This document shows positions 7,782 through 16,712 of a stretch of DNA of 64,000 bases, piece by piece. The translations under genes and the position numbers were made by a program. The DNA is from Epibacterium ulvae. Lineage in GTDB: Bacteria > Pseudomonadota > Alphaproteobacteria > Rhodobacterales > Rhodobacteraceae. The notes under the pieces are model-generated. The model was not told the DNA's origin. It saw only the letters and a list, made by a program, of their open reading frames with translations, and searched no databases. The first letter of the stretch is position 1. The number at the start of each line of letters is the position of its first letter. The stretch is taken from contig NZ_FMWG01000005.1 of NCBI RefSeq assembly GCF_900102795.1, positions 62,001-126,000 of the forward strand, read 5' to 3'.

Positions 7782-8150
7782 TTACGCTTCAGGGCCCGAA
7801 TCCATACCGTGCTCTTTCAACATGCGATACTCGGCGTTTAGGGCGATGCGGGTGATGGGGTTGTCGCGGTGGTGGGCGTGAATATGGCCGGACAAAAGCG
7901 CCATCCAATAGATGCGCAGCACCGCATTGATGCGGCGGCTGTAGTTGGGACCAAGTTTGCGAAACCAGCGCACCATATCCGCGTCCAGCCGGATGGTGAC
8001 GCGGGTCTTTTCCCGGTCCAGCCGCTGCCAGTTGTCCATGCCCTCCCAATCCTCGGGCAGGCTTTTGTCCAGCCAGTCATTGCTCATACTTTGCTGCAGC
8101 GCATCCAGCTCTAGCATCATTTCTTTGGTGTAATAGGTTTTGCCGCGCAT
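7782..8150 (-). CDS. BrnA-like antitoxin family protein (orphan)
   Basis: A 122-residue protein whose middle matches the BrnA family: TRVTIRLDADMVRWFRKLG followed by YSRRINAVLRIYW, a ribbon-helix-helix-like DNA-binding region. BrnA normally neutralises the RNase toxin BrnT and represses the brnTA operon. No BrnT-sized frame precedes it; upstream (on its strand) is the divergent prfC promoter region. The N-terminal ~60 residues (TYYTKEMMLELDALQQSM) are longer than in typical BrnA. The start follows GAGGA by nine bases; a longer frame upstream is Cys-rich and overlaps the prfC leader. It may be a free-standing regulator. Confidence 0.75.
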   Translation of the reverse strand: MRGKTYYTKEMMLELDALQQSMSNDWLDKSLPEDWEGMDNWQRLDREKTRVTIRLDADMVRWFRKLGPNYSRRINAVLRIYWMALLSGHIHAHHRDNPITRIALNAEYRMLKEHGMDSGPEA

Positions 8151-8328
8151 CAAAGTTGTCCTCACGTAATGGATCGAGGTTTCATTCTCGCAAATGATCC
8201 CTACCGCCGCCCAACCACGGCGCACGCAATGGGTGCAACACTGCTGCATCAGGGGTGCACGCAGGGTGCACAGATGGCACCCCCTGTTTTTCTTGCCTCT
8301 GGCGCTGGTTTCGGGCTATGGCGAGCGC

Positions 8329-9936
8329 ATGTTGGACACGCACACAAACCGCCCCGAATTGCCGCCTGAAATTGCCCGCCGCCGGACCTTTGCGATCATC
8401 TCGCACCCGGATGCTGGCAAGACCACATTGACAGAGAAATTCCTGCTCTATGGTGGTGCGATTCAGATGGCGGGACAGGTGCGGGCCAAAGGCGAAGCGC
8501 GGCGCACGCGCTCTGACTTTATGCAGATGGAAAAAGACCGGGGTATTTCGGTTTCAGCATCCGCGATGTCCTTTGATTTCAAAAACTTCCGCTTCAACCT
8601 TGTGGACACCCCCGGCCACTCGGACTTTTCCGAAGACACCTATCGCACGCTCACGGCGGTGGATGCGGCGGTGATGGTGATTGACGGGGCAAAGGGCGTG
8701 GAAAGCCAGACGCAAAAGCTGTTTGAAGTCTGTCGCCTGCGCGATCTGCCAATCCTGACCTTCTGTAACAAGATGGACAGAGAAAGCCGGGACACCTTTG
8801 AAATTATTGATGAAATTCAGGAAAACTTGGCAATTGACGTCACACCGGCGTCTTGGCCTATTGGCGTGGGCCGTGATTTCATCGGGTGTTATGACATGCT
8901 GCGCGACCGTCTGGAACTGATGGATCGTGCGGATCGGAATAAAGTCGCGGAAACCATCGAAATCAAAGGCTTGGACGATCCACAACTGGCCGAACACGTG
9001 CCCGAACATCTGCTGGAAAAGCTCTTGGAAGAGGTCGAAATGGCCAAAGAGCTGCTGCCAACACTTGATCCGCAAGCGGTTCTGGAAGGCCACATGACGC
9101 CGATCTGGTTTGGCTCTGCGATCAACTCTTTTGGTGTCAAGGAACTGATGGACGGGATCAGCTCATACGGGCCGGAACCCCAGCCCCAAACGGCCTCACC
9201 GCGCCAGATCGCACCGGATGAGAAAAAGGTTTCTGGTTTTGTTTTCAAGGTCCAAGCCAACATGGATCCAAAACACCGCGACCGGGTTGCCTTTGTGCGT
9301 ATGGCCTCTGGTCACTTTAAACGCGGCATGAAACTGACCCATGTGCGCACGAAAAAACCCATGGCGGTGTCCAATCCCGTGCTGTTTCTGGCCTCAGACC
9401 GCGAGTTGGCCGAAGAAGCCTGGGCGGGCGATATCATCGGTATTCCAAACCATGGCCAGCTGCGCATTGGCGACACGCTGACCGAAGGCGAGGCCCTGCG
9501 CGTCAATGGCATTCCGTCGTTTGCGCCAGAGCTTTTGCAAGGCGTGCGCGCAGGTGATCCGATGAAGGCAAAACACCTTGAAAAAGCACTGATGCAATTT
9601 GCCGAAGAAGGCGCTGCCAAAGTGTTCAAACCCTCTATCGGATCGGGTTTTATTGTTGGCGTCGTTGGCGCGCTGCAGTTTGAAGTGCTCGCCAGCCGGA
9701 TTGAGATGGAATACGGCTTGCCTGTACGCTTTGAAGCGTCGCAGTTCACATCCGCCCGCTGGGTTCAGGGCGAACAGGCTGCGTTGGATAAGTTTATCAA
9801 CACCAACAAACAGCATATCGGCTATGATCACGATGGAGATGTGGTTTATCTCACCCGTTTGCAATGGGATATCGACAGGGTTGAACGCGACTATCCAGAT
9901 CTGAAGTTGACCGCGACCAAAGAAATGATGATCTAG
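8329..9936 (+). CDS. prfC: Peptide chain release factor 3
   Basis: A 535-residue translational GTPase that recycles RF1/RF2 from the ribosome after peptide release. G1 SHPDAGKTTLTEKFLLYGG, G3 VDTPGHSDFSEDTYRTL and G4 NKMDRESRD are all present, followed by the RF3-specific beta-barrel and C-terminal region (GALQFEVLASRIEMEYGLPV, and a Trp-Val-Gln block). The length agrees with the E. coli protein (529). An in-frame extension of 45 codons upstream is not conserved in character (Cys/Trp/His-rich) and overlaps the divergent brnA-like promoter, so the start is placed at MLDTHTNRPELPPE. The Shine-Dalgarno is weak (GCGAG). Confidence 0.95.
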   Translation: MLDTHTNRPELPPEIARRRTFAIISHPDAGKTTLTEKFLLYGGAIQMAGQVRAKGEARRTRSDFMQMEKDRGISVSASAMSFDFKNFRFNLVDTPGHSDFSEDTYRTLTAVDAAVMVIDGAKGVESQTQKLFEVCRLRDLPILTFCNKMDRESRDTFEIIDEIQENLAIDVTPASWPIGVGRDFIGCYDMLRDRLELMDRADRNKVAETIEIKGLDDPQLAEHVPEHLLEKLLEEVEMAKELLPTLDPQAVLEGHMTPIWFGSAINSFGVKELMDGISSYGPEPQPQTASPRQIAPDEKKVSGFVFKVQANMDPKHRDRVAFVRMASGHFKRGMKLTHVRTKKPMAVSNPVLFLASDRELAEEAWAGDIIGIPNHGQLRIGDTLTEGEALRVNGIPSFAPELLQGVRAGDPMKAKHLEKALMQFAEEGAAKVFKPSIGSGFIVGVVGALQFEVLASRIEMEYGLPVRFEASQFTSARWVQGEQAALDKFINTNKQHIGYDHDGDVVYLTRLQWDIDRVERDYPDLKLTATKEMMI

Positions 9937-9948
9937 ACATCTGGTGAA

Positions 9949-9965
9949 AGCGCGTTCTACGCGCT
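9949..9965. other. Short GC-rich hairpin after prfC
   Basis: AGCGCGT and ACGCGCT form a 7-bp stem with a three-base loop, 12 bases after the prfC stop. There is no T-run on the plus strand, so it is at best a weak terminator or an mRNA 3'-end stabiliser. Confidence 0.4.
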
Positions 9966-10024
9966 CCCATCTCATCTGATTGTTGCGCGAAGGACAACGT
10001 ATCTATCGATCCAATCGCAGAGAT

Positions 10025-10053
10025 TTGACGGTGGCGTCCATTTTTGCTATCTC
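10025..10053 (+). promoter_or_regulatory. Candidate sigma-70 promoter of the RNA helicase gene
   Basis: TTGACG and TATCTC are separated by 17 bases, about 95 bp before the helicase start codon. The -35 box is a good match; the -10 box keeps only the TAT part. Spacing is optimal. Assigned by pattern only. Confidence 0.4.
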
Positions 10054-10124
10054 CGCCCACAATTGAGCATGGGTTGCTGCTCGCACCCTGACTTCGCTCA
10101 CAGACACACGCGCGGGCCAAGAGC

Positions 10125-10143
10125 TGTCCGCATCTTACGGACA
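10125..10143. promoter_or_regulatory. Hairpin overlapping the translation initiation region of the RNA helicase
   Basis: TGTCCG and CGGACA form a perfect 6-bp stem around seven bases, ending three bases before the ATG. The position is where a Shine-Dalgarno would be expected, and no good one is otherwise visible. A structure here could restrict ribosome access and give helicase-sensitive or cold-sensitive translation; that is inference. Confidence 0.4.
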
Positions 10144-10146
10144 CAT

Positions 10147-11529
10147 ATGACCAAATTTACAGACCTCAATCTGAACCCCAAAGTGCTCAAAGCGATTGAA
10201 GAGGCTGGCTATGAATCGCCAACCCCTATTCAGGCAGGCGCAATCCCTGCGGCTTTGGAAGGCAAAGATGTTTTAGGTATCGCCCAGACCGGCACCGGTA
10301 AAACGGCCTCTTTCACGCTTCCCATGATCACACTCCTGGCCCGCGGGCGTGCCCGTGCACGTATGCCGCGCAGTCTGGTGTTGTGCCCAACACGGGAATT
10401 GGCGGCGCAGGTTGCAGAAAACTTTGACACCTACACCAAACACCTGAAACTGACCAAAGCGCTGTTGATCGGCGGTGTCTCGTTCAAAGAACAAGACGCG
10501 TTGATTGACAAAGGTGTTGATGTTCTGATTGCTACCCCCGGTCGATTGCTTGACCATTTCGAACGTGGGAAGCTGTTGCTAACCGGCGTGCAGATCATGG
10601 TGGTCGACGAAGCAGACCGGATGCTGGATATGGGTTTCATCCCTGATATCGAGCGCATCTTCTCTTTGACGCCCTTTACCCGCCAGACACTGTTTTTCTC
10701 AGCCACCATGGCGCCTGAGATCGAGCGTATTACAAACACCTTCCTGTCAGCGCCTGAGCGGGTGGAAATTGCGCGTCAGGCAACCACGTCAGAAAACATT
10801 GAACAGGCCGTTGTAAAATTCAAAGCCAGCCGTAAAGATCGCGAAGGCAGCGAAAAACGCAAAGTCCTGCGCGCTTTGATCGAAGCTGAGGGCGAGGCGC
10901 TTACCAATGGGATCATTTTCTGCAACCGCAAAATGGATGTGGATATTGTTGCCAAGTCTTTGAAAAAATACGGCCATGATGCTGCGCCGATCCACGGAGA
11001 TCTGGACCAGTCACAACGCATGAAAACGCTGGACGAATTCCGCGATGGAAATCTACGCCTGCTGGTGGCTTCAGATGTGGCGGCACGCGGTTTGGACGTG
11101 CCAAGCGTCAGCCATGTATTTAACTTTGACGTGCCCGGTCACGCCGAAGACTATGTGCACCGGATTGGTCGCACGGGGCGCGCGGGGCGTCAGGGCAAGG
11201 CGTTCACCATCTGTGCGCCACGCGATGAAAAAGCGCTTGCTGCGGTTGAAGAGCTGGTGAAAAAAGAAATCACCCGTCTGGAAAATCCTGTGAAGCCCGT
11301 AAAGCGTCCGAAAAAGAGCGCCGAGGCCAACACAGATGAGGGCGAGATCAAAACCGCGCGGATAAGCCACAAGTCTCAGAAACACGAGACACAGCCGCGC
11401 AATGATGACAAGAAGCCAAGCTCCAGATCTCGGAATCGACGGGATCGCGATGATCGGGTGGTGATCGGCATGGGCGATCATTTACCAAATTTCATCGCAT
11501 TGAGCTTTGAGGAACGCCGCGCGAGCTAA
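10147..11529 (+). CDS. rhlE: DEAD-box ATP-dependent RNA helicase, RhlE type
   Basis: A 460-residue helicase. The Q motif GYESPTPIQAGAIP, Walker A AQTGTGKT, PTRELA, DEAD box in VVDEADRMLDMGF, SAT, ARGLDVPSV and HRIGRTGRAGR are in canonical order, and residues after about 375 form a basic, Lys/Arg/Ser-rich tail like that of RhlE/DeaD proteins in alphaproteobacteria. It unwinds short RNA duplexes and would act in ribosome assembly or mRNA turnover, possibly with RNase J encoded just downstream on the opposite strand. The start at MTKFTDLNLNPK is chosen because the upstream extension carries no conserved sequence. A strong terminator follows the stop codon. Confidence 0.93.
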   Translation: MTKFTDLNLNPKVLKAIEEAGYESPTPIQAGAIPAALEGKDVLGIAQTGTGKTASFTLPMITLLARGRARARMPRSLVLCPTRELAAQVAENFDTYTKHLKLTKALLIGGVSFKEQDALIDKGVDVLIATPGRLLDHFERGKLLLTGVQIMVVDEADRMLDMGFIPDIERIFSLTPFTRQTLFFSATMAPEIERITNTFLSAPERVEIARQATTSENIEQAVVKFKASRKDREGSEKRKVLRALIEAEGEALTNGIIFCNRKMDVDIVAKSLKKYGHDAAPIHGDLDQSQRMKTLDEFRDGNLRLLVASDVAARGLDVPSVSHVFNFDVPGHAEDYVHRIGRTGRAGRQGKAFTICAPRDEKALAAVEELVKKEITRLENPVKPVKRPKKSAEANTDEGEIKTARISHKSQKHETQPRNDDKKPSSRSRNRRDRDDRVVIGMGDHLPNFIALSFEERRAS

Positions 11530-11557
11530 AGCGCAAAAAAGAACCGAAAAAACCAAG

Positions 11558-11590
11558 AGCCGCTCACTTATTGAGCGGCTTTTGTATTTT
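11558..11590 (+). terminator. Rho-independent terminator after rhlE
   Basis: AGCCGCTCA and TGAGCGGCT form a perfect 9-bp stem with a five-base loop, followed by TTTTGTATTTT, about 28 bases after the rhlE stop. It separates rhlE from the small gene downstream. Confidence 0.9.
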
Positions 11591-11732
11591 ACGGCAAAAT
11601 TGATACGATTCATCTCAGTTAGCTTTGCACCTGCAGCATAGCGGGGCTACCAAATCTCGGTCATCACAAAGCGCAAAACTTCCGCTAAATATTACCCACA
11701 GATGGAAACGGTAAAACAAGGAAGTTAGACCG

Positions 11733-11897
11733 ATGCAAAAATTTGACGTCAACGCCCTAGACCTGAACGCAATCGAAAAAGAAGCGCGTACCCTGCGTGC
11801 ACAAGCAACTGTGTATGGTATCAAAACAGTCTTTTCGGCGATCGTAAGCCTGCCATCCAAGCTCACCGCAGTTTTCGCGGGTCCACGCCACGCTTGA
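11733..11897 (+). CDS. Small basic 54-residue protein of unknown function
   Basis: An ATG frame of 54 codons begins MQKFDVNALDLNAIEKEA, nine bases after an AAGGAAG ribosome binding site. The protein is predicted to have one helix (IEKEARTLRAQATVYGIKTV) followed by a short hydrophobic, slightly basic segment ending AGPRHA. It lacks the Arg-rich motif of DUF1127 proteins, the common small proteins of Rhodobacterales, but resembles them in size and organisation. It sits alone between two strong terminators, so it has its own transcript, and the 5' leader of about 140 bp may contain its promoter. I do not recognise the family. Confidence 0.7.
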   Translation: MQKFDVNALDLNAIEKEARTLRAQATVYGIKTVFSAIVSLPSKLTAVFAGPRHA

Positions 11898-11922
11898 GCT
11901 TTTCTGCCAAGCTGAAGAAATG

Positions 11923-11961
11923 CGCCCCACCTGTGAAACAGGCGGGGCGTTTTCTTTTTTT
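11923..11961 (+). terminator. Rho-independent terminator after the 54-residue gene
   Basis: CGCCCC-A-CCTG pairs with CAGG-C-GGGGCG around TGAAA, giving a 10-bp stem with one mismatch, followed by TTTTCTTTTTTT. It is 25 bases after the stop codon. Because rnj ends 22 bases further on the opposite strand, it also separates the convergent transcripts. Confidence 0.92.
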
Positions 11962-11982
11962 GGGGGTTGTAAAACGTAATTG

Positions 11983-13650
11983 TCAGCGCATACGGCTGAC
12001 AATTACGGAAACCTCAGGCTTTTTGCCGATTTCATCGCGTGTGGTCTGACGTGTGATACGGCGCAGATTGTCTTCAAGCTTGTCATCATCTCGCAGTGTC
12101 TTTGCGCCCGCGCGCATCAAAAACTGGTTGAGATCCTCTTCGAGGATGTCAACCAAGGCTGCATTAGATTTGCCAAGCTCGGGCAGGCCGCGCACATCAC
12201 ACCAGGGTTCCCCTAAAGGTTCATCGTCTTCGTCAAGAATTACGGTCACAACGATATGACCATTCAAGGCCATCCGAATACGATCGCGGATGATCCCGTC
12301 CAACGCCCCAATCCGAACACTACCATCCAGATATTGGCGTCCTGTTTCCACGTAATCTGCGACCTTTGGAGCATCTCCGGTCAGATCCATCAGCATGCCG
12401 TTCACCACCACTGCACTGGCCATCCCTTTGGCTGTGGCCAGTTTTGCGTGCTGACGTAGGTGGCGATGCTCTCCGTGCATCGGGATCATCATCTTAGGCT
12501 TGATGATATCATGCAGACGCTCCAGATCAGGGCCGTTGGCGTGGCCTGATACGTGGTAAAGTCCACCACGATCATCCACCACATCAACGCCTTTTTCTGA
12601 GAGCTGGTTCATAATGTAGATCACGCCGCGCTCGTTGCCCGGAATGGTTTTTGATGAAAACAGGAAGGTATCACCGTCTTTCAGCTCTAGCCCGCGATAT
12701 TTTCCACGCGCCAGCTGTGCGGTGGCTGCCCGGCGTTCGCCCTGACTGCCCGTGGTGATCAGCATCAAGTTGTCACGCGGGATATCGCCCGCTTCCTCGG
12801 CGCTATAGGTGCGGGGGAAATCGGTCAGAACGCCAGTTTCCTTTGCCGCTTCGATCATACGGTTCATCGCACGGCCCAACAGCACCACAGAACGTCCAGC
12901 CCGTTCCCCCGCGTCAGCCAGTGTTTTCACTCGTGCCACATTTGACGCAAAGGTGGTTGCTGCAACCAATCCCGAACAGCCAGCCACCAGTTTGGTGATC
13001 TCATCCGGCAATTCAGATTCAGAACGACCGGGATTGGGCGAAAACACATTGGTCGAGTCACAGACAAGCGCCTGAACCCCATCTTTGGCGATCTCTGCCC
13101 ACATGTCAGGATCAAAAGGTTCGCCAACCAGCGGGTTGGGATCCAATTTGAAATCACCAGTGTGCACAACGCGCCCAGCAGCGGTATCAATGACCAAAGC
13201 ACCGCTTTCGGGGATAGAATGCGACATCGGCGCGACGCCAATGGTAAACGGGCCAAGCTTGGTTACTTCGGGCCAGGCTGAAACCGTGGTCACAGCGTCA
13301 ACCGGATGGCCCCGCTCTTCCATTTTGCGACGACACAAGTTTGCGGTAAAGGCACGCGCATAGATAGGCGCTTCAAGTTCGCCATAAAGGTGCGAGACCG
13401 CGCCAATATGATCCTCGTGGGCGTGGGTGATAAACACGCCTTCGATCTGGTCTTTACGCTCTCTTAGCCATGTGATGTCGGGCATGATCAGATCAACGCC
13501 CGGTGTGGTGTCCATATCCGGGAAGGTCACACCAAGATCGACAACGATCAGACGTTCCTTCCCCGGTTTACCATAGCCATATACATAGGCATTCATGCCT
13601 ATTTCCCCTGCCCCACCCAGAGGCAGGTAAATCAATCGTTCTGTGCTCAT
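11983..13650 (-). CDS. rnj: Ribonuclease J
   Basis: A 555-residue metallo-beta-lactamase/beta-CASP ribonuclease with endonuclease and 5'-3' exonuclease activity in mRNA decay and rRNA maturation. The N-terminus LPLGGAGEIGMNAYVY, the metal-binding HAHEDHIGAV motif, the VVHTGDFKLDP motif, and the beta-CASP region with STNVFSPNPGRSES and SGHANGPDL followed by MMIPMHGEHRHL are all in place. The C-terminal ~100 residues contain the RNase J-specific domain. It is the last gene of the birA-coaX-rnj run, its start overlapping the coaX stop by four bases. Confidence 0.95.
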   Translation of the reverse strand: MSTERLIYLPLGGAGEIGMNAYVYGYGKPGKERLIVVDLGVTFPDMDTTPGVDLIMPDITWLRERKDQIEGVFITHAHEDHIGAVSHLYGELEAPIYARAFTANLCRRKMEERGHPVDAVTTVSAWPEVTKLGPFTIGVAPMSHSIPESGALVIDTAAGRVVHTGDFKLDPNPLVGEPFDPDMWAEIAKDGVQALVCDSTNVFSPNPGRSESELPDEITKLVAGCSGLVAATTFASNVARVKTLADAGERAGRSVVLLGRAMNRMIEAAKETGVLTDFPRTYSAEEAGDIPRDNLMLITTGSQGERRAATAQLARGKYRGLELKDGDTFLFSSKTIPGNERGVIYIMNQLSEKGVDVVDDRGGLYHVSGHANGPDLERLHDIIKPKMMIPMHGEHRHLRQHAKLATAKGMASAVVVNGMLMDLTGDAPKVADYVETGRQYLDGSVRIGALDGIIRDRIRMALNGHIVVTVILDEDDEPLGEPWCDVRGLPELGKSNAALVDILEEDLNQFLMRAGAKTLRDDDKLEDNLRRITRQTTRDEIGKKPEVSVIVSRMR

Positions 13651-14429
13651 TCCTGCGCAGTTTCTTTCTTGTTGTAGTCGTGAATGATCTGCAGCCCATG
13701 CATTGTGAGCTCTTCCTCAAATGCGTCAAACAGATCTGCTGATTGCTGGAACAAAGGCGCCAGCCCGCCTGTAGAGATAACTTTCATCGGCACGCCGCGT
13801 TCGGCTTTGATGCGTGCACAGACCTCGCGAACAAGGCCAACATACCCCCAGAAGACACCTGACTGCATACAATCAACAGTATTTGTGCCCACCACCGACG
13901 AGGGTCTCGATATATCAACATGTGGCAACGCCGCAGCCGCCTGGTGCAACGCTTCAAGACTAAGGTTCACGCCGGGAGAAATCACGCCGCCTACATAGGC
14001 TCCATCAGAGCCTACCACATCAAAAGTTGTTGCGGTGCCAAAATCGACAATGATCAAATCACCACCGTGTTTATCGTGTCCAGCAACCGTATTCACCAGC
14101 CGGTCTGGTCCGACAATGGTGCCTTCATCCACCCGCACATCAATGGGCAGGGCGCAATCGGGTTTTCCCACCACAATCGGGCGTGTATTGAAATAGCGAT
14201 CTGCCAGAACGCGCAGATTGAACACCACACGTGGCACGGTCGAGGAGATGATCATATCGGTGATCTCAGCCACGATCTTTTGCTGTTTGATCAAGGTATC
14301 GAGCCAGACAAAATACTGGTCCGCGGTTCGTCGCCAATCCGTCGCGGTGCGCCACATCCCTAAAAAGGATGTGCCATCCCACAAGGAAAACACCGTGTTC
14401 GTATTGCCGCAATCGACCGCGAGAAGCAT
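13647..14429 (-). CDS. coaX: Type III pantothenate kinase
   Basis: A 260-residue ASKHA-fold kinase that phosphorylates pantothenate, the first step of coenzyme A synthesis. The phosphate-binding DCGNTNTVFSLWDG at the N-terminus, the GPDRLVNTVAG block, VDFGTATTFDVV, and GVISPGVNLSLEALHQ with a later ISTGGLAPLF are the CoaX motifs. It begins 12 bases after birA and overlaps rnj by four bases (ATGA), so the three genes form an operon. The birA-coaX-rnj order following nuoN is common in Rhodobacterales. Confidence 0.95.
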   Translation of the reverse strand: MLLAVDCGNTNTVFSLWDGTSFLGMWRTATDWRRTADQYFVWLDTLIKQQKIVAEITDMIISSTVPRVVFNLRVLADRYFNTRPIVVGKPDCALPIDVRVDEGTIVGPDRLVNTVAGHDKHGGDLIIVDFGTATTFDVVGSDGAYVGGVISPGVNLSLEALHQAAAALPHVDISRPSSVVGTNTVDCMQSGVFWGYVGLVREVCARIKAERGVPMKVISTGGLAPLFQQSADLFDAFEEELTMHGLQIIHDYNKKETAQE

Positions 14430-14441
14430 TCTGGTATCCGA

Positions 14442-15191
14442 TCAGAAGAAAATATCCGCTGCCGCAACTGTTATGCGGCCTTTAGCGGTGTTTAGAACCA
14501 GATTGCCCTCCTCGTCCACCGTTTCAAAGGTGCCTTCATGAGATTCCACCCCGGTTTTTGCGGTGATCACCTCCCCCAGACGGGCGGCGCGCTGTAACCA
14601 AGCCGTTCGTATAGGGGCAAACCCATAGGTAGTGAATTGCAATTCATAGCGTGCATAAGCCTCGGCCAATGCTTCGAGAAATATTTCCGGGGTGACCTGG
14701 ACCCCGGTTTCACCATGCAATGACACAGGCCAGACCGCATTGGGTTCCAGCCATTCCTTCATTGGGGTTTCAACAAGATTCACGCCGATCCCGACAAACA
14801 GATGCGAAAGATCCCCAGCACGGCCATTACTTTCGAGTAGAATACCCGCGAGCTTGCCACCATTGAGCAGCACATCATTGGGCCATTTCAGAGCCAACCC
14901 GTCGCTGCGTCCAGTCACCGCCTCAACCGCATCATAAAGGGCCAGCGCGGCAACAAAGCTGCGCAGCGCGGCACGGGCCGGTGGATCATCTGGACGCATA
15001 ACAAGGGTCGCTGCAAAATTCCCTTTGGGGTCTTTCCAGTCCCGCCCGCGTCGCCCGCGACCTTTTGTCTGCTTCAGAGCAAGGATCCATTCAGGCCCAG
15101 CAAGCCCAGTTGCAATGCGTGCGGCTTCATCCAGCGTGCTGTCGACTTCTTCCAGGATCCGTTTTCCGTACCCGTCAGGCCAGCTCATCAT
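14442..15191 (-). CDS. birA: Biotin--[acetyl-CoA carboxylase] ligase
   Basis: A 249-residue monofunctional biotin protein ligase. EEVDSTLDEA, TKGRGRRGRDW (the biotinyl-AMP loop), LKWPNDVLLNGGKLAGIL and GIGVNL are diagnostic. There is no N-terminal helix-turn-helix, so it cannot act as the biotin-operon repressor as in E. coli. GGAG five bases before the first of two adjacent ATGs sets the start; a GTG two codons further upstream overlaps that site. A likely client in this window is the biotinyl Lys of the methylcrotonyl-CoA carboxylase alpha chain. It starts only 16 bases after the hairpin that ends the nuo genes. Confidence 0.93.
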   Translation of the reverse strand: MMSWPDGYGKRILEEVDSTLDEAARIATGLAGPEWILALKQTKGRGRRGRDWKDPKGNFAATLVMRPDDPPARAALRSFVAALALYDAVEAVTGRSDGLALKWPNDVLLNGGKLAGILLESNGRAGDLSHLFVGIGVNLVETPMKEWLEPNAVWPVSLHGETGVQVTPEIFLEALAEAYARYELQFTTYGFAPIRTAWLQRAARLGEVITAKTGVESHEGTFETVDEEGNLVLNTAKGRITVAAADIFF

Positions 15192-15206
15192 CTGCACTCC
15201 TTACGC

Positions 15207-15232
15207 AAAAGGCCCGGTCCATTGACCGGGCC
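15207..15232 (-). terminator. Terminator-like hairpin between nuoN and birA
   Basis: On the minus strand GGCCCGGTC pairs perfectly with GACCGGGCC around four bases and is followed by TTTTGCG. It lies 25 bases after the nuoN stop and immediately before the birA ribosome binding site. The short T-run suggests partial termination with read-through into birA-coaX-rnj. Confidence 0.75.
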
Positions 15233-15257
15233 CCTGTTAGATTGTCTGTCTTCAGGA

Positions 15258-16697
15258 TCACTTGACAAGTGTTGCTGCCGCTGAGGCCGCCGCGCTGTCG
15301 ATGCCAAATTGATACACCAAGCCAACCAGCATCAGTGCTGCGGAAACGGTCAGTGCAACAGACAGGATCGGAGAACCGTTGGTTTCCACTTCGCCATTTT
15401 CTTCCCCAAAATACATGAAGAACACGATGCGAAGATAGTAAAAGGCGCCGATAACCGATGCGATCGCAGAGGCGATCACCAGCGTTGTCAGCTCTGCTTC
15501 GATCCCGGCTTGCCAGACGCCGAACTTTGCAAAGAAGCCCAGCATCGGTGGTACACCCGCAAGCGAGAACAACAGGATCAGCACTGCAAGTGCCTTGCCC
15601 GGTGCCCGGCTTGCAAACTGGTTCAGCGCGCTGATATCCGTGACGGGTTTGCCATCTTTTTCCAGCATCAGGATAAAGGCAAATGTCCCTACATTCATCG
15701 TTACATAGATCACCATATAGGTGAGCATCGCAGCGATGCCTTGTTCTGTACCGGCGGCGAGACCGATCAGCGCATAGCCCATGTGTGCGATGGATGAATA
15801 AGCCATCAGACGCTTGATATCACGTTGCCCAATCGCAGCAATGGCACCAAGGAACATCGAGAGCACAGACAGAACCGCAATAACCTGCTGCCAGTCTGCA
15901 ATTGCACCGCCAAAGGCGTCAAACAATACACGTGCAAACAGGCCCATTGCCGCAACCTTTGGCGCGGTCGCAAAGAAGGCGGTCACAGGTGTTGGTGCGC
16001 CTTCATACACATCTGGCGTCCACATGTGGAACGGCGCTGCAGATACTTTGAACGCAAGACCTGAGATCAGGAAGACCAGACCAAAGAGCAGACCGATGGT
16101 TACGTGGCCATGTTCCGCAACGGTGATGATGCCTGCAAATTTGGTTGTACCTGCAAAGCCATAGACCAAGGATGCACCATAGAGCAGCAGACCAGAAGAC
16201 AAGGCACCAAGCACAAAGTACTTTAGCCCGGCTTCGGTCGATTTTGCACTGTCACGGCGTAGGGCTGCCACAACATAAAGCGCAAGCGATTGCAGCTCGA
16301 GCCCCATATAAAGCGCCATCAGATCGCCAGCAGAGACCATCATCATCATACCAACCGCGCTCAACGCAATCAGTATGGGATATTCAAAGCGCAGCATATC
16401 GCGACGCGCCATGTATTCCTGACCAATCATCAGGACAATAGCTGCGGCAACTAGAATGGCGGCTTTAGCAAAGCGCGCAAAGCCATCATCTACAAACATA
16501 CCATTAAAGGCGATGTTGGTGCCTGCTGGTTGGCTGGCAATATAGATTGCCAGCGCAATCATCAAGCCAGCGGTTGCCCAGACCAGGGTCGGGGCGAGCT
16601 TATCTTTGGTTGTATAGACCGCGCCCAAAAGCGCGCCCATAGCAAAGAGCGCCAGAATAATCTCTGGCAGGATCACGGAGAGATCAGCTTGGATCAT
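15258..16697 (-). CDS. nuoN: NADH-quinone oxidoreductase subunit N
   Basis: A 479-residue antiporter-like membrane subunit of complex I with about 14 hydrophobic helices. The Mrp-type core motifs are present: [34 protein letters not shown] with the proton-path Lys, and [21 protein letters not shown]. It is the last gene of the nuo operon and starts 15 bases after nuoM. The final residues (ASAAATLVK) are near the usual C-terminus, so it is complete. Confidence 0.97.
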   Translation of the reverse strand: MIQADLSVILPEIILALFAMGALLGAVYTTKDKLAPTLVWATAGLMIALAIYIASQPAGTNIAFNGMFVDDGFARFAKAAILVAAAIVLMIGQEYMARRDMLRFEYPILIALSAVGMMMMVSAGDLMALYMGLELQSLALYVVAALRRDSAKSTEAGLKYFVLGALSSGLLLYGASLVYGFAGTTKFAGIITVAEHGHVTIGLLFGLVFLISGLAFKVSAAPFHMWTPDVYEGAPTPVTAFFATAPKVAAMGLFARVLFDAFGGAIADWQQVIAVLSVLSMFLGAIAAIGQRDIKRLMAYSSIAHMGYALIGLAAGTEQGIAAMLTYMVIYVTMNVGTFAFILMLEKDGKPVTDISALNQFASRAPGKALAVLILLFSLAGVPPMLGFFAKFGVWQAGIEAELTTLVIASAIASVIGAFYYLRIVFFMYFGEENGEVETNGSPILSVALTVSAALMLVGLVYQFGIDSAAASAAATLVK

Positions 16698-16712
16698 CTT
16701 GTCCTTGCCCCC

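Noticed and set aside
8194-8328. N-terminal extension of prfC by 45 codons
   Set aside because: The extension is Trp/Cys/His-rich, not typical of RF3, and overlaps the promoter region of the divergent antitoxin-like gene; the shorter form has the normal RF3 length.
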